Notes: generated by a model from the letters alone, not told the origin. Counted from the stretch's first letter, positions 1 through 13,133 are shown. The stretch is 64,000 nucleotides of DNA from Paraburkholderia agricolaris (GCF_009455635.1 NZ_QPER01000001.1:3410001-3474000), one strand, 5' to 3'. Translations and numbers: made by a program.

Positions 1-474
1 TGCCGCTTCGTTCGAAGGCGCCGCGTCACGACGCAGGGCGATCGCACCATACAGCGACAGCGACATCAGTTCCAGACCGAGATACAGCGTCAGGAAGTTG
101 TTGCCGGAGATCATCACGAGCTGGCCGAGCAACGAGAACATGCCCAACAGGAAGAATTCGCCGCGGAACAGCCCGCGATCTTCGAGGTACCGGCGCGAAT
201 AGACGATCGACACGGCATAACCGAGCGTGACCACTGCCTTCATCACACTGGCGAACGAATCCACCACATACATGTGACCAAAGAAGTAGTGCACCTGCGG
301 ATCGAACGCGTTCACCGCGAACCAGATGCCGGCAATCAGCGTCGAGAAGAACGCGATGAAATACGTGGTGCGGCGACCGGCCTGGCCGACGAACGTGTCG
401 TTGAGCCACGCAACGACAACGGCGAGCATCACCAGTGCGTCGGGTAACAGGGCAGTCATAGGGGCGTTTTGCAT
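1..474 (-). CDS. nuoN: NADH-quinone oxidoreductase subunit N, N-terminal part (cut by window edge)
   Basis: This is a membrane subunit of respiratory complex I and belongs to the antiporter-like proton-pumping family with NuoL and NuoM. The frame is open from an ATG at 474 to base 1, giving 158 codons, so the C-terminal two thirds lie outside the window. The protein starts MQNAPMTALLPDALVM, and several hydrophobic helices are visible, followed by the conserved region ending in YLGLELMSLSLYGAIALRRD. It is the last gene of the nuoA-N operon and begins 25 bp after the nuoM stop. A second ATG at codon 6 is possible. Identity is clear from position and sequence. Confidence 0.95.
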   Translation of the reverse strand, partial: MQNAPMTALLPDALVMLAVVVAWLNDTFVGQAGRRTTYFIAFFSTLIAGIWFAVNAFDPQVHYFFGHMYVVDSFASVMKAVVTLGYAVSIVYSRRYLEDRGLFRGEFFLLGMFSLLGQLVMISGNNFLTLYLGLELMSLSLYGAIALRRDAAPSNEAA

Positions 475-499
475 GATCTTTAAATTCCTCCGCTCTGCA

Positions 500-1990
500 T
501 TACTGTGGCAACGGCAGCTTGGACTGCGCGACGTGGGAGAGGAGGTTTTCCACGGATACGTGCATCACATCGGTAAAGGGCTTCGGATACAGGCCCATGA
601 ACAGCGTCAGTGCGGCGAGCACTGCCAGCATGAAAAACTCGCGGCGGTTGATGTCTACGAGGCCCTTCACGTGATCGTTGGCGATCGCGCCGAAGTACAC
701 GCGCTTGTACATCCACAGCGTGTAGGCCGCGCCGAGAATCAGCGTGACAGCCGCACCGCCCGCGATCCAGAAGTTGTACTGGACGGCAGCCAGAATCACC
801 ATGAACTCACCGACGAAACCGGACGTACCCGGCAAGCCGCAATTCGCCATGGAGAACAGCATCACGAATGCCGCGAACTTCGGCATCACGTTGACGACGC
901 CGCCGTAATCGGCGATCTGGCGCGAGTGCATACGGTCGTACAGCACGCCGATGCTCAGGAACATCGCGCCCGACACGAAGCCGTGCGAGATCATCTGCAC
1001 GATCGCGCCTTCCACGCCGAGCTGATTGAAGATGAAGAAACCCAGCGTCACGAAACCCATGTGCGCGATCGACGAATACGCGACCAGCTTCTTCATGTCG
1101 GCCTGCACCATCGCGACCAGACCGATGTAAATCACAGCGATCAGCGACAGCGTGATGACGACCGGCGCGAGGAAGTGACTTGCGTCCGGCGTAATCGGCA
1201 GCGAGAAGCGCAGGAAACCGTAGGCGCCCAGCTTCAGCATGATCGCGGCCAGCACGACCGAGCCGCCGGTCGGCGCTTCCACGTGGGCGTCAGGCAACCA
1301 CGTGTGAACCGGCCACATCGGCACCTTCACGGCGAAGGCCATGAAGAACGCTATAAACAACAATATCTGCGGGGTCATGCCGATTTGCGCGTTCTGCCAT
1401 GTAGCCAGATCGAACGTGCCGGTCTGGACGTACAGGTACAGCAGCGCAACCAGCATCAACAGCGAACCCATCAGCGTGTACAGGAAGAACTTGAACGCCG
1501 CGTACACGCGGTTCGCCCCGCCCCACACGCCGATGATGATGTACATCGGAATCAGCGTCGCTTCGAAGAAGACATAGAACAGCATGCCGTCTGCCGAACT
1601 GAACACGCCGACCATGATGCCGGACAGAATCAGGAACGCAGCGAGATACTGCGCGACGTTCTTCGTGATGACTTCCCACGCGGCGATCACGACGATCACC
1701 GTAATCAATGCGGTCAACACAACGAACCACATCGAGATGCCGTCGACACCCAGGTGGTACGTGATGTTGAAGCGCTCGATCCAGTTCGCCTTTTCGACGA
1801 ACTGCAGATCGGCGGTGCTCGAATCAAAACCGGTAATCAGCGGGATCGTCACGAGGAAACTGACGACCGAGCCGATCAGCGCAATCCAGCGCGCCGGAGC
1901 CGGATTCCGGTCGGAGCCAATGGCCAGAACCAGCAGACCTACGAGGATCGGTAACCAGATCGCGATACTGAGAATCGGATAAGCGTGCAT
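500..1990 (-). CDS. nuoM: NADH-quinone oxidoreductase subunit M
   Basis: This proton-pumping membrane subunit of complex I has 496 residues, normal for the family. It starts MHAYPILSIAIWLPILVGLL and is hydrophobic throughout, with about 14 predicted membrane helices. The Proton_antipo_M core includes the conserved glutamate in YVFFEATLIPMYIII and the lysine-bearing segments near KVPMWPVHTWLPDAHVEAP and MKKLVAYSSIAHMGF. It lies 14 bp downstream of nuoL and 25 bp upstream of nuoN, so it is co-transcribed with them. Confidence 0.98.
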   Translation of the reverse strand: MHAYPILSIAIWLPILVGLLVLAIGSDRNPAPARWIALIGSVVSFLVTIPLITGFDSSTADLQFVEKANWIERFNITYHLGVDGISMWFVVLTALITVIVVIAAWEVITKNVAQYLAAFLILSGIMVGVFSSADGMLFYVFFEATLIPMYIIIGVWGGANRVYAAFKFFLYTLMGSLLMLVALLYLYVQTGTFDLATWQNAQIGMTPQILLFIAFFMAFAVKVPMWPVHTWLPDAHVEAPTGGSVVLAAIMLKLGAYGFLRFSLPITPDASHFLAPVVITLSLIAVIYIGLVAMVQADMKKLVAYSSIAHMGFVTLGFFIFNQLGVEGAIVQMISHGFVSGAMFLSIGVLYDRMHSRQIADYGGVVNVMPKFAAFVMLFSMANCGLPGTSGFVGEFMVILAAVQYNFWIAGGAAVTLILGAAYTLWMYKRVYFGAIANDHVKGLVDINRREFFMLAVLAALTLFMGLYPKPFTDVMHVSVENLLSHVAQSKLPLPQ

Positions 1991-2004
1991 TAGTGTCCCT
2001 CGCC

Positions 2005-4077
<2,073 letters not shown>

Positions 4078-4094
4078 AACCGCTTTACCTGAAA

Positions 4095-4400
4095 TTAACC
4101 TTTGAGCTGATCGAGATCCTCGACATTGATCGTGTCGAGGCTACGGAACAGGGTCACCAGAATCGCCAGGCCGATCGCTGCTTCCGCTGCTGCAACCGTC
4201 AGCACGAAGAAGACGAAGATCTGGCCATGGATGTCGCCGAGGTAGTGCGAAAACGCGACGAAATTGGTGTTCACCGCCAGCAGCATCAGCTCGATCGCCA
4301 TCAGGATGATGATGACGTTGCGACGGTTCAGGAAAATGCCCACCACGCTGATCGCAAACAGGATCGCGCCGAGGACAAGGTAATGAGCAAGGGTCAACAT
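4095..4400 (-). CDS. nuoK: NADH-quinone oxidoreductase subunit K
   Basis: This 101-residue membrane subunit of complex I has three transmembrane helices. It starts [21 protein letters not shown]. The conserved glutamates of the proton path are visible in the second helix ([11 protein letters not shown]) and in the third ([17 protein letters not shown]). It starts 20 bp after the nuoJ stop and ends 17 bp before nuoL. Confidence 0.98.
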   Translation of the reverse strand: MLTLAHYLVLGAILFAISVVGIFLNRRNVIIILMAIELMLLAVNTNFVAFSHYLGDIHGQIFVFFVLTVAAAEAAIGLAILVTLFRSLDTINVEDLDQLKG

Positions 4401-4420
4401 GATTTCTATCTCCTGTCCGC

Positions 4421-5110
4421 TCAGCTGTTTTTAGCGGGTGCCGAGTCGGCCGCCGCTGCTGCCGCTGCGGCGGCTTCTTCCGCCGCGACTGTTGCCGCGG
4501 TCTTTTCAGATGCCATCTTCACGATGCGCACGCGGTCCTGAGCACGCACCTTGACCTGCTCGCTGACGTTCTGGCGCTTGCTGTCTTTCTTGTGACTCGT
4601 GGTCAGCGCGATCGCCGCGATGATCGCCACCAGCAGCACGAGGCCGGCGACTTCGAACGCGAAGATGTAGTCGGTGTAGATGACCTTGCCGATCAGGCGA
4701 GTGTTCGACCAGTCGCCCATGCCATTCGCGGCAGCCGTGGTGTCGCGCAGCGCCGTAGCGGTCGCGCCGTAACCGTGCCACAGAATCAGCGCGGTCTCGA
4801 TCACGATGATCGCGCCCACCAGCGTAGCCATTGGCACGAAGCGTTTGAAGTCTTTTCGCAGCACGTCGATGTTGATGTCCAGCATCATCACGACGAACAG
4901 GAACAGCACCATCACCGCGCCGACATACACCAGCACCAGCAGGATCGCGAGGAACTCGGCCTGCAGCAGCATCCAGATCGCGGCTGCATTGAAGAACGCC
5001 AGCACCAGAAACAGTGCGGACGAAACCGGGTTGCGCGAGGTGATCACCTTCAGCCCTGAAACCACCAGGAGCAGCGCGAAGATGTAGAACAGTACGGTCG
5101 TGAATTCCAT
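4421..5110 (-). CDS. nuoJ: NADH-quinone oxidoreductase subunit J
   Basis: This membrane subunit of complex I has 229 residues. The first ~170 residues hold five hydrophobic helices with the family segment [20 protein letters not shown]. The C-terminal tail (about 175-229) is hydrophilic and then alanine-rich ([19 protein letters not shown]), a low-complexity extension absent from the E. coli protein. A 181-bp gap separates it from nuoI, the largest spacer inside this operon, and the ribosome-binding site before the ATG at 5110 is weak. Confidence 0.96.
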   Translation of the reverse strand: MEFTTVLFYIFALLLVVSGLKVITSRNPVSSALFLVLAFFNAAAIWMLLQAEFLAILLVLVYVGAVMVLFLFVVMMLDINIDVLRKDFKRFVPMATLVGAIIVIETALILWHGYGATATALRDTTAAANGMGDWSNTRLIGKVIYTDYIFAFEVAGLVLLVAIIAAIALTTSHKKDSKRQNVSEQVKVRAQDRVRIVKMASEKTAATVAAEEAAAAAAAAADSAPAKNS

Positions 5111-5291
5111 GATTACCGGTTCATCGTTAGGCCATCGTCAGGCATTGTTCTTTGGCACGTGGCGGGTAAAAGCGGCCGAACCGCCAGAACTGCCGCACAG
5201 GTGCGCCGTGCCGCGGCGGTCAAACCGCGGCGCTCGGCCCGACAACAGGCCGTGTTACTGCTGCATTTACTGCTTCAACAGAAGAAGCGCT
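5111..5291 (-). other. Unusually long nuoI-nuoJ spacer with a GC-rich hairpin
   Basis: There is no credible coding sequence in this 181-bp stretch inside the nuo operon, where other junctions are 0 to about 110 bp. It holds a perfect CCGCGG repeat at 5211-5216 and 5225-5230, which with flanking G/C forms a 7-bp stem with an 8-nt loop. There is no U-tract after the stem, so it is not an intrinsic terminator. It could be an RNA processing or stability element, or simply a GC-rich spacer. Confidence 0.4.
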
Positions 5292-5780
5292 TCAACGATA
5301 CGGTGCATCGGCTGCCTTGTTCGCAGCGATCTCTGCTTCGTAACGATCGCCAACGGCCAGCAGCATGTCCTTCGTGAAATACAGGTCGCCACGTTTTTCG
5401 CCGTGATATTCGAGAATGTGCGTCTCGACAATCGAATCGACCGGGCAGCTCTCTTCGCAGAAGCCGCAGAAGATGCACTTGGTCAGGTCGATGTCATAAC
5501 GCGTCGTGCGGCGCGTGTTGTCCGCACGGGTTTCCGATTCGATCGTAATGGCGAGTGCCGGGCACACTGCTTCGCAGAGTTTGCAGGCGATGCAGCGTTC
5601 TTCGCCGTTTTCATAGCGGCGCAGCGCATGCAGGCCGCGGAAACGCGGTGAAATCGGCGTCTTCTCTTCCGGGAACTGCACCGTGATCTTGCGCTGGAAC
5701 GTGTAACGTCCGGTCAGCGCGAGGCCTTTGAGCAGTTCCGTCAGGAAGAAGGTCTTGAAAAAGTTTTGGATTGCGGTCAT
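5292..5780 (-). CDS. nuoI: NADH-quinone oxidoreductase subunit I (8Fe ferredoxin-type)
   Basis: This peripheral-arm subunit of complex I carries electrons through two [4Fe-4S] clusters towards NuoB. It has 162 residues. Two complete ferredoxin motifs are visible, with cysteines at 63, 66, 69 and 73 ([12 protein letters not shown]) and at 102, 105, 108 and 112 ([12 protein letters not shown]). An amphipathic N-terminal helix ([14 protein letters not shown]) fits contact with the membrane arm. It starts 15 bp after nuoH. Confidence 0.98.
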   Translation of the reverse strand: MTAIQNFFKTFFLTELLKGLALTGRYTFQRKITVQFPEEKTPISPRFRGLHALRRYENGEERCIACKLCEAVCPALAITIESETRADNTRRTTRYDIDLTKCIFCGFCEESCPVDSIVETHILEYHGEKRGDLYFTKDMLLAVGDRYEAEIAANKAADAPYR

Positions 5781-5795
5781 GGGTTCATCCGCCCT

Positions 5796-6860
5796 TTATT
5801 TCCAGATATTCAACGGCGACATGATCCAGAAGCCGACCACGATGAGCCACACCACGCAAACCGGAATGAAAACCTTCCAGCCCAGACGCATGATCTGGTC
5901 ATAGCGGTAGCGCGGGAACGTGGCACGCGCCCAGATGAATACCGACAACAGGAAGAAAACCTTGGCGACGAGCCAAACGATGCCCGGGATAAACGACAGG
6001 AAGCCGAACGGTGCGCTCCAGCCGCCGAGGAACAGCGTTGCAGCCAATGCCGAGATCACGATCATGTTGATGTACTCGGCGAGGAAGAACAGCGCGAACG
6101 CCATCCCCGAGTAATCGATCATGTGGCCCGCGACGATTTCCGACTCACCTTCCACCACGTCGAACGGGTGACGGTTCGTTTCGGCGATGCCCGAGATGAA
6201 GTACACGACGAACATCGGCAAGAGCGGCAGCCAGTTCCACGACAGGAAGTTCAAGCCGTAGCCGGCGAAAATGCCGCGTTCCTGCGAACCGACGATGTCC
6301 GACAGATTCAGACTGCCCGACGTCATCAGCACGACGACGAGGGCGAAGCCCATTGAAATTTCGTACGAGACCATTTGAGCGGCCGCGCGCATGGCACCGA
6401 GGAACGCGTACTTCGAGTTCGACGCCCAGCCCGCCAGGATCACGCCGTACACGCCGATGGACGAGATCGCCATTGCGTAAAGCAGACCGGCATTGATGTC
6501 GCCGAGAACCGCACCGGCCTGGAACGGAATCACCGCCCAGACCGCGAAGGCCGGCACCACCACCATGATCGGCGCGATCATGTAAATCCAGCGGCTCGCC
6601 TGGGCCGGCTGAATCACTTCTTTCAGCAACAGCTTCAGCACGTCGGCGATCGGCTGCAGCAAGCCTGCAGGGCCGACGCGGTTCGGGCCGAGACGCACGT
6701 GCATCCAGCCGATCAGCTTACGCTCCCAGAGAATCAGGTAAGCCACGCACAGCAGGATCACGACGGCCACCACCAGGATGCGCACGAGTGCCCACACCGT
6801 GGGCCATGCCACACCGAGAAGCTGGGTGCCGCCCGAGTTGATCGTATCGAACAAGCTCAT
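5796..6860 (-). CDS. nuoH: NADH-quinone oxidoreductase subunit H
   Basis: This membrane subunit of complex I joins the peripheral arm to the membrane arm and helps form the quinone chamber (354 residues). Conserved segments include [20 protein letters not shown] near residues 45-65, [24 protein letters not shown], and the acidic loop [20 protein letters not shown]. About eight or nine hydrophobic helices are apparent. The ATG directly follows the nuoG stop codon with no spacer, implying translational coupling. Confidence 0.98.
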   Translation of the reverse strand: MSLFDTINSGGTQLLGVAWPTVWALVRILVVAVVILLCVAYLILWERKLIGWMHVRLGPNRVGPAGLLQPIADVLKLLLKEVIQPAQASRWIYMIAPIMVVVPAFAVWAVIPFQAGAVLGDINAGLLYAMAISSIGVYGVILAGWASNSKYAFLGAMRAAAQMVSYEISMGFALVVVLMTSGSLNLSDIVGSQERGIFAGYGLNFLSWNWLPLLPMFVVYFISGIAETNRHPFDVVEGESEIVAGHMIDYSGMAFALFFLAEYINMIVISALAATLFLGGWSAPFGFLSFIPGIVWLVAKVFFLLSVFIWARATFPRYRYDQIMRLGWKVFIPVCVVWLIVVGFWIMSPLNIWK

Positions 6861-9194
6861 TTACGCCTTCTCCACCACCAGTTCACCGAACAGGCTGCCC
6901 AGCGCTGCACCGGCAGGCGTAGCCGCCGATACGCGGACGACCGTCTCCGCAAGATTTGCATCGCGCACGGCCGGCAACTGCACCGATTGCTCGCCCTGGC
7001 GCACGCGCACTGCGTCGCCTTCCTTCAAACCCAGTTTGTCGAACAGCGCAGCCGGCAGGCCGACCGAGTTCGCCGCGCGCGCCGCTGCCGTCAGATGCAG
7101 CGACTCGGCGCGACGCACAATCGCGTCGGCGTGGTAAATCGGCACGTTGGCGATACGCTCGAACTTGCCTTCCGCTGCCTTCGCTGCCTTGCCGCGCGCA
7201 ACCGTGACGTCCGTCTTGTTCGACAGACGCGACTTGATCTCGCCGTCACCGAGGGCTGCCGTGCGCACTTCTTCCGAGGTATCGAATTCGAAGCCCGGCA
7301 CACCCAGCAGGCTGCCCAACACACGCAAAACTTTCCACGCCGGACGCGTATCGCCAAGCGGACGCACGACGCCGTTGAAAGTCTGCACGGTACCTTCGGC
7401 GTTGACGAACGTACCGGCCGTTTCCGTGAACGGCGCGATCGGCAGCAGCACGTCAGCGTACTCGGCGCCAATCTGGAACGGCGACATCACGACGACCATT
7501 TCAGCCTGCTTCAGCGCGGCCAAAGCCTGCACCGGATTGGCCGTGTCGAACTCGGGTTCGACGTTCAGCAGCACATAACCCTTGCGCGGTTGCTCGAACA
7601 CTTCGCGAGCGTTCAAACCACCCTCACCCGGCAATGCATTCACGAGGTGCGCGCCGACCGTGTTAGCGGCTTCCGTGAGGAAACCCAGCGTAGCGCCGGT
7701 CGCGTCTGCGATCCATTGCGCTGCGGCGTGAATCGCGGCGAAGTCCGGATGACGAACCGCGGCGTTGCCGAGCAGTACCACGCGATGTTCGCCGGTAGCG
7801 AGCGACTTCGCGACCTGCTTGCCGGCGTCCGTGGCTTGTGTGCCAGCGAAGGCTTCCGGCAGTGCCACGCCATTTGCTTCCGATACCGCGCCGGCGATGC
7901 CAGCCAGTGCATCGAGCCATGCCGACGGTGCGGCAACCACGCGTTGCGCCTGCGGAATCAGCGCGTCGTCATTGGTGGCTTGCACGAGCGTGAGCTTGGT
8001 CCCGCTCTTGGCAGCCTGACGCAGACGCGCGGCGAACAGCGGATGATCGCGGCGCAGGTCCGAGCCGATCACGAGCGCTGAATCCAGGTTCGACAGATCA
8101 GCGATCGCCGTGCCGAGCCACGGTGCACCGTTGACGGGTGCGGAGAAATCCGACTGACGCAGACGGAAGTCGACGTTAGGCGTGCCGACCGCTTGCGCCA
8201 GCTGCTTCAACAGGAACAGTTCTTCGACCGTGCTGTGGGCGCTGCCGAGCGCGGCCAGCGCGCTCGCGCCGTGATCGCCCTTGATGCCCTTCAGACCCTT
8301 GACGACGTATTCAAGCGCGGTTTGCCAATCGGTCTCGACCCACTTGCCGCCTTGCTTGAGCATAGGCTGCGTGAGACGTTCCGGGCTGTTCAGGGCTTCG
8401 TACGAGAAGCGGTCTTTGTCCGAAATCCAGCATTCGTTGATGGATTCGTTTTCGAACGGCAGAACACGCATCACGCGGTTGTTCTTGACTTGCACCACGA
8501 GGTTGGCACCGACGGAATCGTGCGGGCTCACCGACTTGCGGCGCGACAGTTCCCACGTGCGGGCGCTGTAGCGGAACGGCTTGCTGGTCAGCGCGCCAAC
8601 CGGGCACAGATCGATCATATTGCCCGACAGTTCGGAGTCGACCGTCTTGCCGACGAACGACGTGATTTCCGAATGCTCGCCGCGGCCCAGCATGCCGAGT
8701 TCCATCACGCCGGCGACTTCCTGGCCGAAGCGGACGCAACGCGTGCAGTGAATGCAACGAGACATTTCTTCCATCGAGATCAGCGGACCGACGTTCTTGT
8801 GGAACACCACGCGCTTTTCTTCGCTGTAACGCGACGACGACTTGCCGTAGCCCACGGCCAGATCCTGCAACTGACACTCGCCGCCCTGATCGCAGATCGG
8901 GCAATCCAGCGGGTGGTTGATCAGCAGGAATTCCATCACGGCTTGCTGGCCCTTCACCGCCTTCTCGGACTTGGTGCGCACGATCATGCCGGCGGACACC
9001 GGCGTGGCGCATGCGGGCACGGCCTTCGGCATCTTTTCGACATCGACCAGACACATCCGGCAGTTGGCCGCAATCGACAGCTTCTTGTGATAGCAGAAGT
9101 GAGGAATGTACGTGTCGACCTTATGCGCAGCCTGGATCACCATGCTGCCTTCAGGCACCTCTACTTTCTTGCCGTCTATTTCAAGTTCAACCAT
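6861..9194 (-). CDS. nuoG: NADH-quinone oxidoreductase subunit G
   Basis: This is the large iron-sulfur subunit of complex I (777 residues from the ATG at 9194; a TTG three codons upstream is also open). The order is an N-terminal 2Fe-2S domain with cysteines 34, 45, 48 and 62, the His/Cys-liganded cluster region (CPICDQGGECQLQD), a 4Fe-4S site (CIHCTRCVRFGQ ... LCPVGAL), and then a molybdopterin-oxidoreductase-like domain that has no cofactor role in this family. The C-terminal ~100 residues resemble a molybdopterin dinucleotide-binding fold. Confidence 0.97.
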   Translation of the reverse strand: MVELEIDGKKVEVPEGSMVIQAAHKVDTYIPHFCYHKKLSIAANCRMCLVDVEKMPKAVPACATPVSAGMIVRTKSEKAVKGQQAVMEFLLINHPLDCPICDQGGECQLQDLAVGYGKSSSRYSEEKRVVFHKNVGPLISMEEMSRCIHCTRCVRFGQEVAGVMELGMLGRGEHSEITSFVGKTVDSELSGNMIDLCPVGALTSKPFRYSARTWELSRRKSVSPHDSVGANLVVQVKNNRVMRVLPFENESINECWISDKDRFSYEALNSPERLTQPMLKQGGKWVETDWQTALEYVVKGLKGIKGDHGASALAALGSAHSTVEELFLLKQLAQAVGTPNVDFRLRQSDFSAPVNGAPWLGTAIADLSNLDSALVIGSDLRRDHPLFAARLRQAAKSGTKLTLVQATNDDALIPQAQRVVAAPSAWLDALAGIAGAVSEANGVALPEAFAGTQATDAGKQVAKSLATGEHRVVLLGNAAVRHPDFAAIHAAAQWIADATGATLGFLTEAANTVGAHLVNALPGEGGLNAREVFEQPRKGYVLLNVEPEFDTANPVQALAALKQAEMVVVMSPFQIGAEYADVLLPIAPFTETAGTFVNAEGTVQTFNGVVRPLGDTRPAWKVLRVLGSLLGVPGFEFDTSEEVRTAALGDGEIKSRLSNKTDVTVARGKAAKAAEGKFERIANVPIYHADAIVRRAESLHLTAAARAANSVGLPAALFDKLGLKEGDAVRVRQGEQSVQLPAVRDANLAETVVRVSAATPAGAALGSLFGELVVEKA

Positions 9195-9304
9195 GATGGT
9201 CAATCTTCCTTAACCTGTTACCGCTCAATCGTTCGCCCTGTTCATCGCCCGTTCCGGACGATGAATCCCGCGGTTGACGTGTTCTGGTGCGCTATTCGGC
9301 GTAC

Positions 9305-10633
9305 TCAGGCAGCCACTGTTTCTGACGCCGCTGCCGCACCGGCGTGACCGCCGACGAGGCAATGCTTATGGGCGACGTGGTATTCGAATTCGTCCCAGTA
9401 GTGCTTGAGCATGCCGCGAACCGGCATGGCCGCTGCATCGCCGAGCGCGCAAATCGTGCGGCCCATGATGTTTTCAGCAACCGAGTTCAGCAGATCCAGA
9501 TCTTCCGGACGGCCTTGCCCATGTTCGATACGATGCACGACGCGATACAGCCAGCCGGTACCTTCGCGGCACGGCGTGCACTGACCGCACGACTCTTCGT
9601 AATAGAAATACGACAGACGCAGCAGCGAACGCACCATGCAACGCGTCTCGTCCATCACGATGACCGCACCGGAACCGAGCATCGAGCCAGCCTTGGCGAT
9701 CGAGTCGTAGTCCATGTCGGTCTGCATCATGATGTCGCCCGGGATCACCGGTGCCGACGAGCCGCCAGGAATCACGGCCTTGATCTTCTTGCCGCCGCGC
9801 ATGCCGCCGGCGAGTTCCATCAGCGTCGCGAACGGCGTGCCGAGCGGAACTTCGTAGTTGCCCGGACGCTCGACGTCGCCGGCGACCGAGAAAATCTTCG
9901 TACCGCCGTTGTTCGGCTTGCCGATCTCGAGGTAATTCTGCGGACCAATCGCGAGCAGGAACGGCACCGCCGCAAACGTCTCGGTGTTGTTGATCGTGGT
10001 GGGCTTGCCATAGACGCCGAAGCTCGCCGGGAACGGCGGCTTGAAGCGCGGCTGGCCTTTCTTGCCTTCGAGCGATTCGAGCAACGCGGTTTCTTCGCCG
10101 CAAATGTAGGCGCCGTAACCATGGTGCGCATGCAGTTCGAACGAGAAGCCCGAACCCATGATGTTGTCGCCGAGGAATCCGGCACGGCGGGCTTCATCCA
10201 GAGCCTGTTCGAAGCGCTTGTAGACTTCCCAGATTTCGCCGTGGATGTAGTTGTAGCCGACCGTAATGCCCATCGCGTACGCGCCGATGGCCATGCCTTC
10301 GATCAGCGAATGCGGATTGAAGCGAAGGATATCGCGATCCTTGAACGTGCCCGGCTCGCCTTCGTCCGAATTGCAGACGAGATATTTCTGACCCGGGAAC
10401 TGACGCGGCATGAAGCTCCACTTCAGGCCGGTCGGGAAACCCGCACCGCCACGGCCGCGCAAACCCGACGCCTTGACGTCGGCAATTACCTGCTCGGGCG
10501 GAATTTTTTCTTCCAGAATGCGGCGCAGCTGGGCGTAACCGCCGCGCGCCACATAGTCTTCGAGATGCCAGTTGTCACCGTTCAGGCCGGCGAGAATCAG
10601 CGGTTTGATGTGACGATCGTGTAAAGACGTCAT
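9305..10633 (-). CDS. nuoF: NADH-quinone oxidoreductase subunit F (NADH/FMN-binding)
   Basis: This subunit oxidises NADH, passing electrons to FMN and the N3 [4Fe-4S] cluster. From the ATG at 10633 it has 442 residues. The glycine-rich nucleotide-binding segment [11 protein letters not shown] is at residues 59-69, [18 protein letters not shown] is conserved, and the cluster motif [10 protein letters not shown] is near the C-terminus with a fourth cysteine in [11 protein letters not shown]. The start overlaps the nuoE stop as ATGA, which supports this start over longer upstream frames. Confidence 0.97.
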   Translation of the reverse strand: MTSLHDRHIKPLILAGLNGDNWHLEDYVARGGYAQLRRILEEKIPPEQVIADVKASGLRGRGGAGFPTGLKWSFMPRQFPGQKYLVCNSDEGEPGTFKDRDILRFNPHSLIEGMAIGAYAMGITVGYNYIHGEIWEVYKRFEQALDEARRAGFLGDNIMGSGFSFELHAHHGYGAYICGEETALLESLEGKKGQPRFKPPFPASFGVYGKPTTINNTETFAAVPFLLAIGPQNYLEIGKPNNGGTKIFSVAGDVERPGNYEVPLGTPFATLMELAGGMRGGKKIKAVIPGGSSAPVIPGDIMMQTDMDYDSIAKAGSMLGSGAVIVMDETRCMVRSLLRLSYFYYEESCGQCTPCREGTGWLYRVVHRIEHGQGRPEDLDLLNSVAENIMGRTICALGDAAAMPVRGMLKHYWDEFEYHVAHKHCLVGGHAGAAAASETVAA

Positions 10634-11115
10634 TTCGAAAGTTCCTCGAGCAGCTGGTCGATCTTCGCGCGGCTCATGAAGCTGCACATGCGATGGTTGT
10701 TCACCAGCATCACCGGCGCGTCGCCGCACGAACCCATGCACTCACCTTCTTTCAGGGTGAATTTGCCGTCGGGCGTGGTTTCGCCGAAGTCGATGCCGAG
10801 CTTCTGCTTCAGATATTCCGCGGCACTGTCTGAGCCGCCATCCGGGCCGAGCTGGCACGGCAGGTTCGTGCAGAGCGTGATCTTGTACTTGCCGACCGGC
10901 GAGGTCTCGTACATCGTGTAGAAGGTAGCCACCTCCTGCACGGCGACCGCCGGCATGCCGAGATAGTCCGCGACGAACTGCATGAGTTCGGGCGACAGCC
11001 AGCCATGCTCTTCCTGAGCAGTAGCCAGCGCCGACATCACGGCGGACTGTTTCTGATCGGCGGGATACTTCGCGATCGCACGATCGATTTCTTTCAGGCC
11101 TTCAGCTGAGATCAT
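10630..11115 (-). CDS. nuoE: NADH-quinone oxidoreductase subunit E
   Basis: This thioredoxin-fold subunit carries the N1a [2Fe-2S] cluster (161 residues from the ATG at 11115, giving [18 protein letters not shown]). Cluster cysteines are at 82 and 87 (CTNLPC) and 126 and 130 (CMGSC). A TTG seven codons upstream is open but lacks support from the family. Its stop overlaps the start of nuoF by four bases. Confidence 0.97.
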   Translation of the reverse strand: MISAEGLKEIDRAIAKYPADQKQSAVMSALATAQEEHGWLSPELMQFVADYLGMPAVAVQEVATFYTMYETSPVGKYKITLCTNLPCQLGPDGGSDSAAEYLKQKLGIDFGETTPDGKFTLKEGECMGSCGDAPVMLVNNHRMCSFMSRAKIDQLLEELSK

Positions 11116-11246
11116 TTTCAGACACGACTCTTTCAATTCCTACCGAACGAAAACCCGTCGCGCGTTGCATGTTGCGACAGACCCGGCGTTCCTTTGCTTG
11201 ACGCGCGCTTCGGTGCAACCTGAAGACGCGCGCGGATGAATACGTC

Positions 11247-12500
11247 CTAGCGATCCACTTCGCCGAACACGATGTCCTGCGTACCGATGATCGTCACAGC
11301 GTCGGCGATCATGTGACCGCGCGCCATTTCATCGAGTGTGGACAGGTGTGCATAGCCCGGCGCGCGAATCTTCAGGCGATACGGCTTGTTCGCGCCGTCC
11401 GAGATCAGGTAGATACCGAACTCGCCCTTCGGATGTTCGACGGCGGCGTATGCCTCGCCTTCCGGCACATGGAAGCCTTCCGTGAAGAGCTTGAAGTGGT
11501 GAATCAGATCTTCCATGTTCGACTTCATGCCGACACGCGACGGCGGCGCAACCTTGTGATTGTCGACCATCACCGGGCCGGGATTCTTACGCAACCACTC
11601 AATGCACTGTTTCACAATCCGCGTGGATTGGCGCATTTCTTCGACGCGAACCAGATATCGGTCATAGCAGTCGCCATTCACGCCGACCGGAATGTCGAAA
11701 TCAAGCTTGTCGTAGACTTCGTACGGCTGCTTCTTGCGCAGATCCCACTCGATACCCGAGCCGCGCAACATCGCGCCGGTCATACCGAGGTTCAGCGCGC
11801 GCTCTGGCGTGACCACGCCAATCCCAACCAGACGTTGCTTCCAGATCCGGTTGTCGGTCAGCAGCGTTTCGTATTCGTCGACACACTTCGGGAAACGCGT
11901 AAAGAAATCGTCGATGAAGTCGAGCAGCGAACCCTGGCGGTTCTCGTTCATCCTCGACAATGCCTTGGCATTGCGAATCTTCGAAGCCTTATATTGCGGC
12001 ATGGCGTCAGGCAGATCGCGATACACGCCACCCGGACGGTAGTAAGCAGCGTGCATCCGTGCACCGGACACCGCTTCGTACACGTCCATCAGGTCTTCGC
12101 GTTCGCGGAACGCGTACAGAAACACCGCCATTGCGCCGACGTCCAGCGCGTGTGCGCCGATCCACATCAGGTGGTTCAACACCCGCGTGACTTCGTCGAA
12201 CATGACGCGGATGTACTGCGCACGCACCGGCACTTCAATGCCGAGCAGCTTTTCGATTGCCATCACGTAGCCGTGTTCGTTGACCATCATCGACACGTAG
12301 TCGAGACGATCCATATACGGCACGGACTGGATGAAGGTTTTGGTTTCCGCGAGCTTTTCTGTCGCGCGATGCAACAGGCCGATATGCGGATCGGCGCGCT
12401 GAATGACTTCGCCGTCGAGTTCGAGCACGAGGCGCAGCACACCGTGCGCGGCCGGATGCTGAGGGCCGAAGTTGAGCGTGTAGTTCTTGATCTCTGCCAT
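11247..12500 (-). CDS. nuoD: NADH-quinone oxidoreductase subunit D
   Basis: This 49-kDa-type subunit forms the quinone-binding cavity with NuoB and is related to NiFe hydrogenase large subunits (417 residues). Conserved segments are [21 protein letters not shown] at the N-terminus, [12 protein letters not shown], and a C-terminal stretch ending [12 protein letters not shown]. Nickel-binding cysteines of hydrogenases are absent, as expected. It lies 9 bp after nuoC and is separated from nuoE by about 130 bp. Confidence 0.98.
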   Translation of the reverse strand: MAEIKNYTLNFGPQHPAAHGVLRLVLELDGEVIQRADPHIGLLHRATEKLAETKTFIQSVPYMDRLDYVSMMVNEHGYVMAIEKLLGIEVPVRAQYIRVMFDEVTRVLNHLMWIGAHALDVGAMAVFLYAFREREDLMDVYEAVSGARMHAAYYRPGGVYRDLPDAMPQYKASKIRNAKALSRMNENRQGSLLDFIDDFFTRFPKCVDEYETLLTDNRIWKQRLVGIGVVTPERALNLGMTGAMLRGSGIEWDLRKKQPYEVYDKLDFDIPVGVNGDCYDRYLVRVEEMRQSTRIVKQCIEWLRKNPGPVMVDNHKVAPPSRVGMKSNMEDLIHHFKLFTEGFHVPEGEAYAAVEHPKGEFGIYLISDGANKPYRLKIRAPGYAHLSTLDEMARGHMIADAVTIIGTQDIVFGEVDR

Positions 12501-12509
12501 GGCGTTCTC

Positions 12510-13112
12510 TTAGTGTTTCAGACCGCCATAGCGATCCTCGCGGATCACGCGCGGCGTGATTTCCCGCGGCTCGATCGTCACAGGCTGATAGACGACGCGC
12601 TTCTCTTCCGGGTCGTAACGCATTTCGACATAACCGGAGACGGGGAAATCTTTACGGAACGGGTGACCAATGAAACCGTAGTCAGTCAGGATGCGGCGCA
12701 AGTCCGGGTGGCCTTCGAAGACGATGCCGTACAGGTCGAATGCTTCGCGCTCGTACCAGTTGGCCGAACTCCAGATATCGACGACTGACGCGACGATCGG
12801 CACTTCGTCGTCCGGCGCGAACACACGCAGACGCAGACGCCAGTTGTTCTGCACCGACAACAAATGCAGAACGGCCGCGAAACGCGGGCCGTCGTAGGCG
12901 CCATCGCCATAGGTCTGATAGTCGACGCCGCACAGATCCATCAGCTGCTCGAAACCGAGCGAGCGGTCGTCGCGCAGACGCGTTGCCACATTGATGTAGT
13001 CGCTCGCCTTCACGACGATCGTCAACTCACCGATTGCCTCGGTGGTGCTCAACAGGAGGCCGCCAAAGGCCGCCTCGAGGTTCGCTTTCAGGGTCTCGAG
13101 TTTGCTTGCCAT
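12510..13112 (-). CDS. nuoC: NADH-quinone oxidoreductase subunit C
   Basis: This 30-kDa-type peripheral subunit has 200 residues and is not fused to NuoD, unlike in E. coli. The family signature [33 protein letters not shown] appears here (as [16 protein letters not shown]) at about residues 115-145, followed by HPFRKDFP. It starts 21 bp after nuoB and ends 9 bp before nuoD. Confidence 0.98.
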   Translation of the reverse strand: MASKLETLKANLEAAFGGLLLSTTEAIGELTIVVKASDYINVATRLRDDRSLGFEQLMDLCGVDYQTYGDGAYDGPRFAAVLHLLSVQNNWRLRLRVFAPDDEVPIVASVVDIWSSANWYEREAFDLYGIVFEGHPDLRRILTDYGFIGHPFRKDFPVSGYVEMRYDPEEKRVVYQPVTIEPREITPRVIREDRYGGLKH

Positions 13113-13133
13113 ATTGTGGGGGAGGCGTTGGCC

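Noticed and set aside
326..1954. A 542-codon open frame on the plus strand opposite nuoM
   Set aside because: It is antisense to a certain nuoM gene. Its product is His/Arg/Gln-rich low-complexity, typical of mirror frames in GC-rich DNA.
4430..4510. An Ala-codon-rich tract that might be a microsatellite
   Set aside because: It is the in-frame alanine-rich C-terminal tail of NuoJ.
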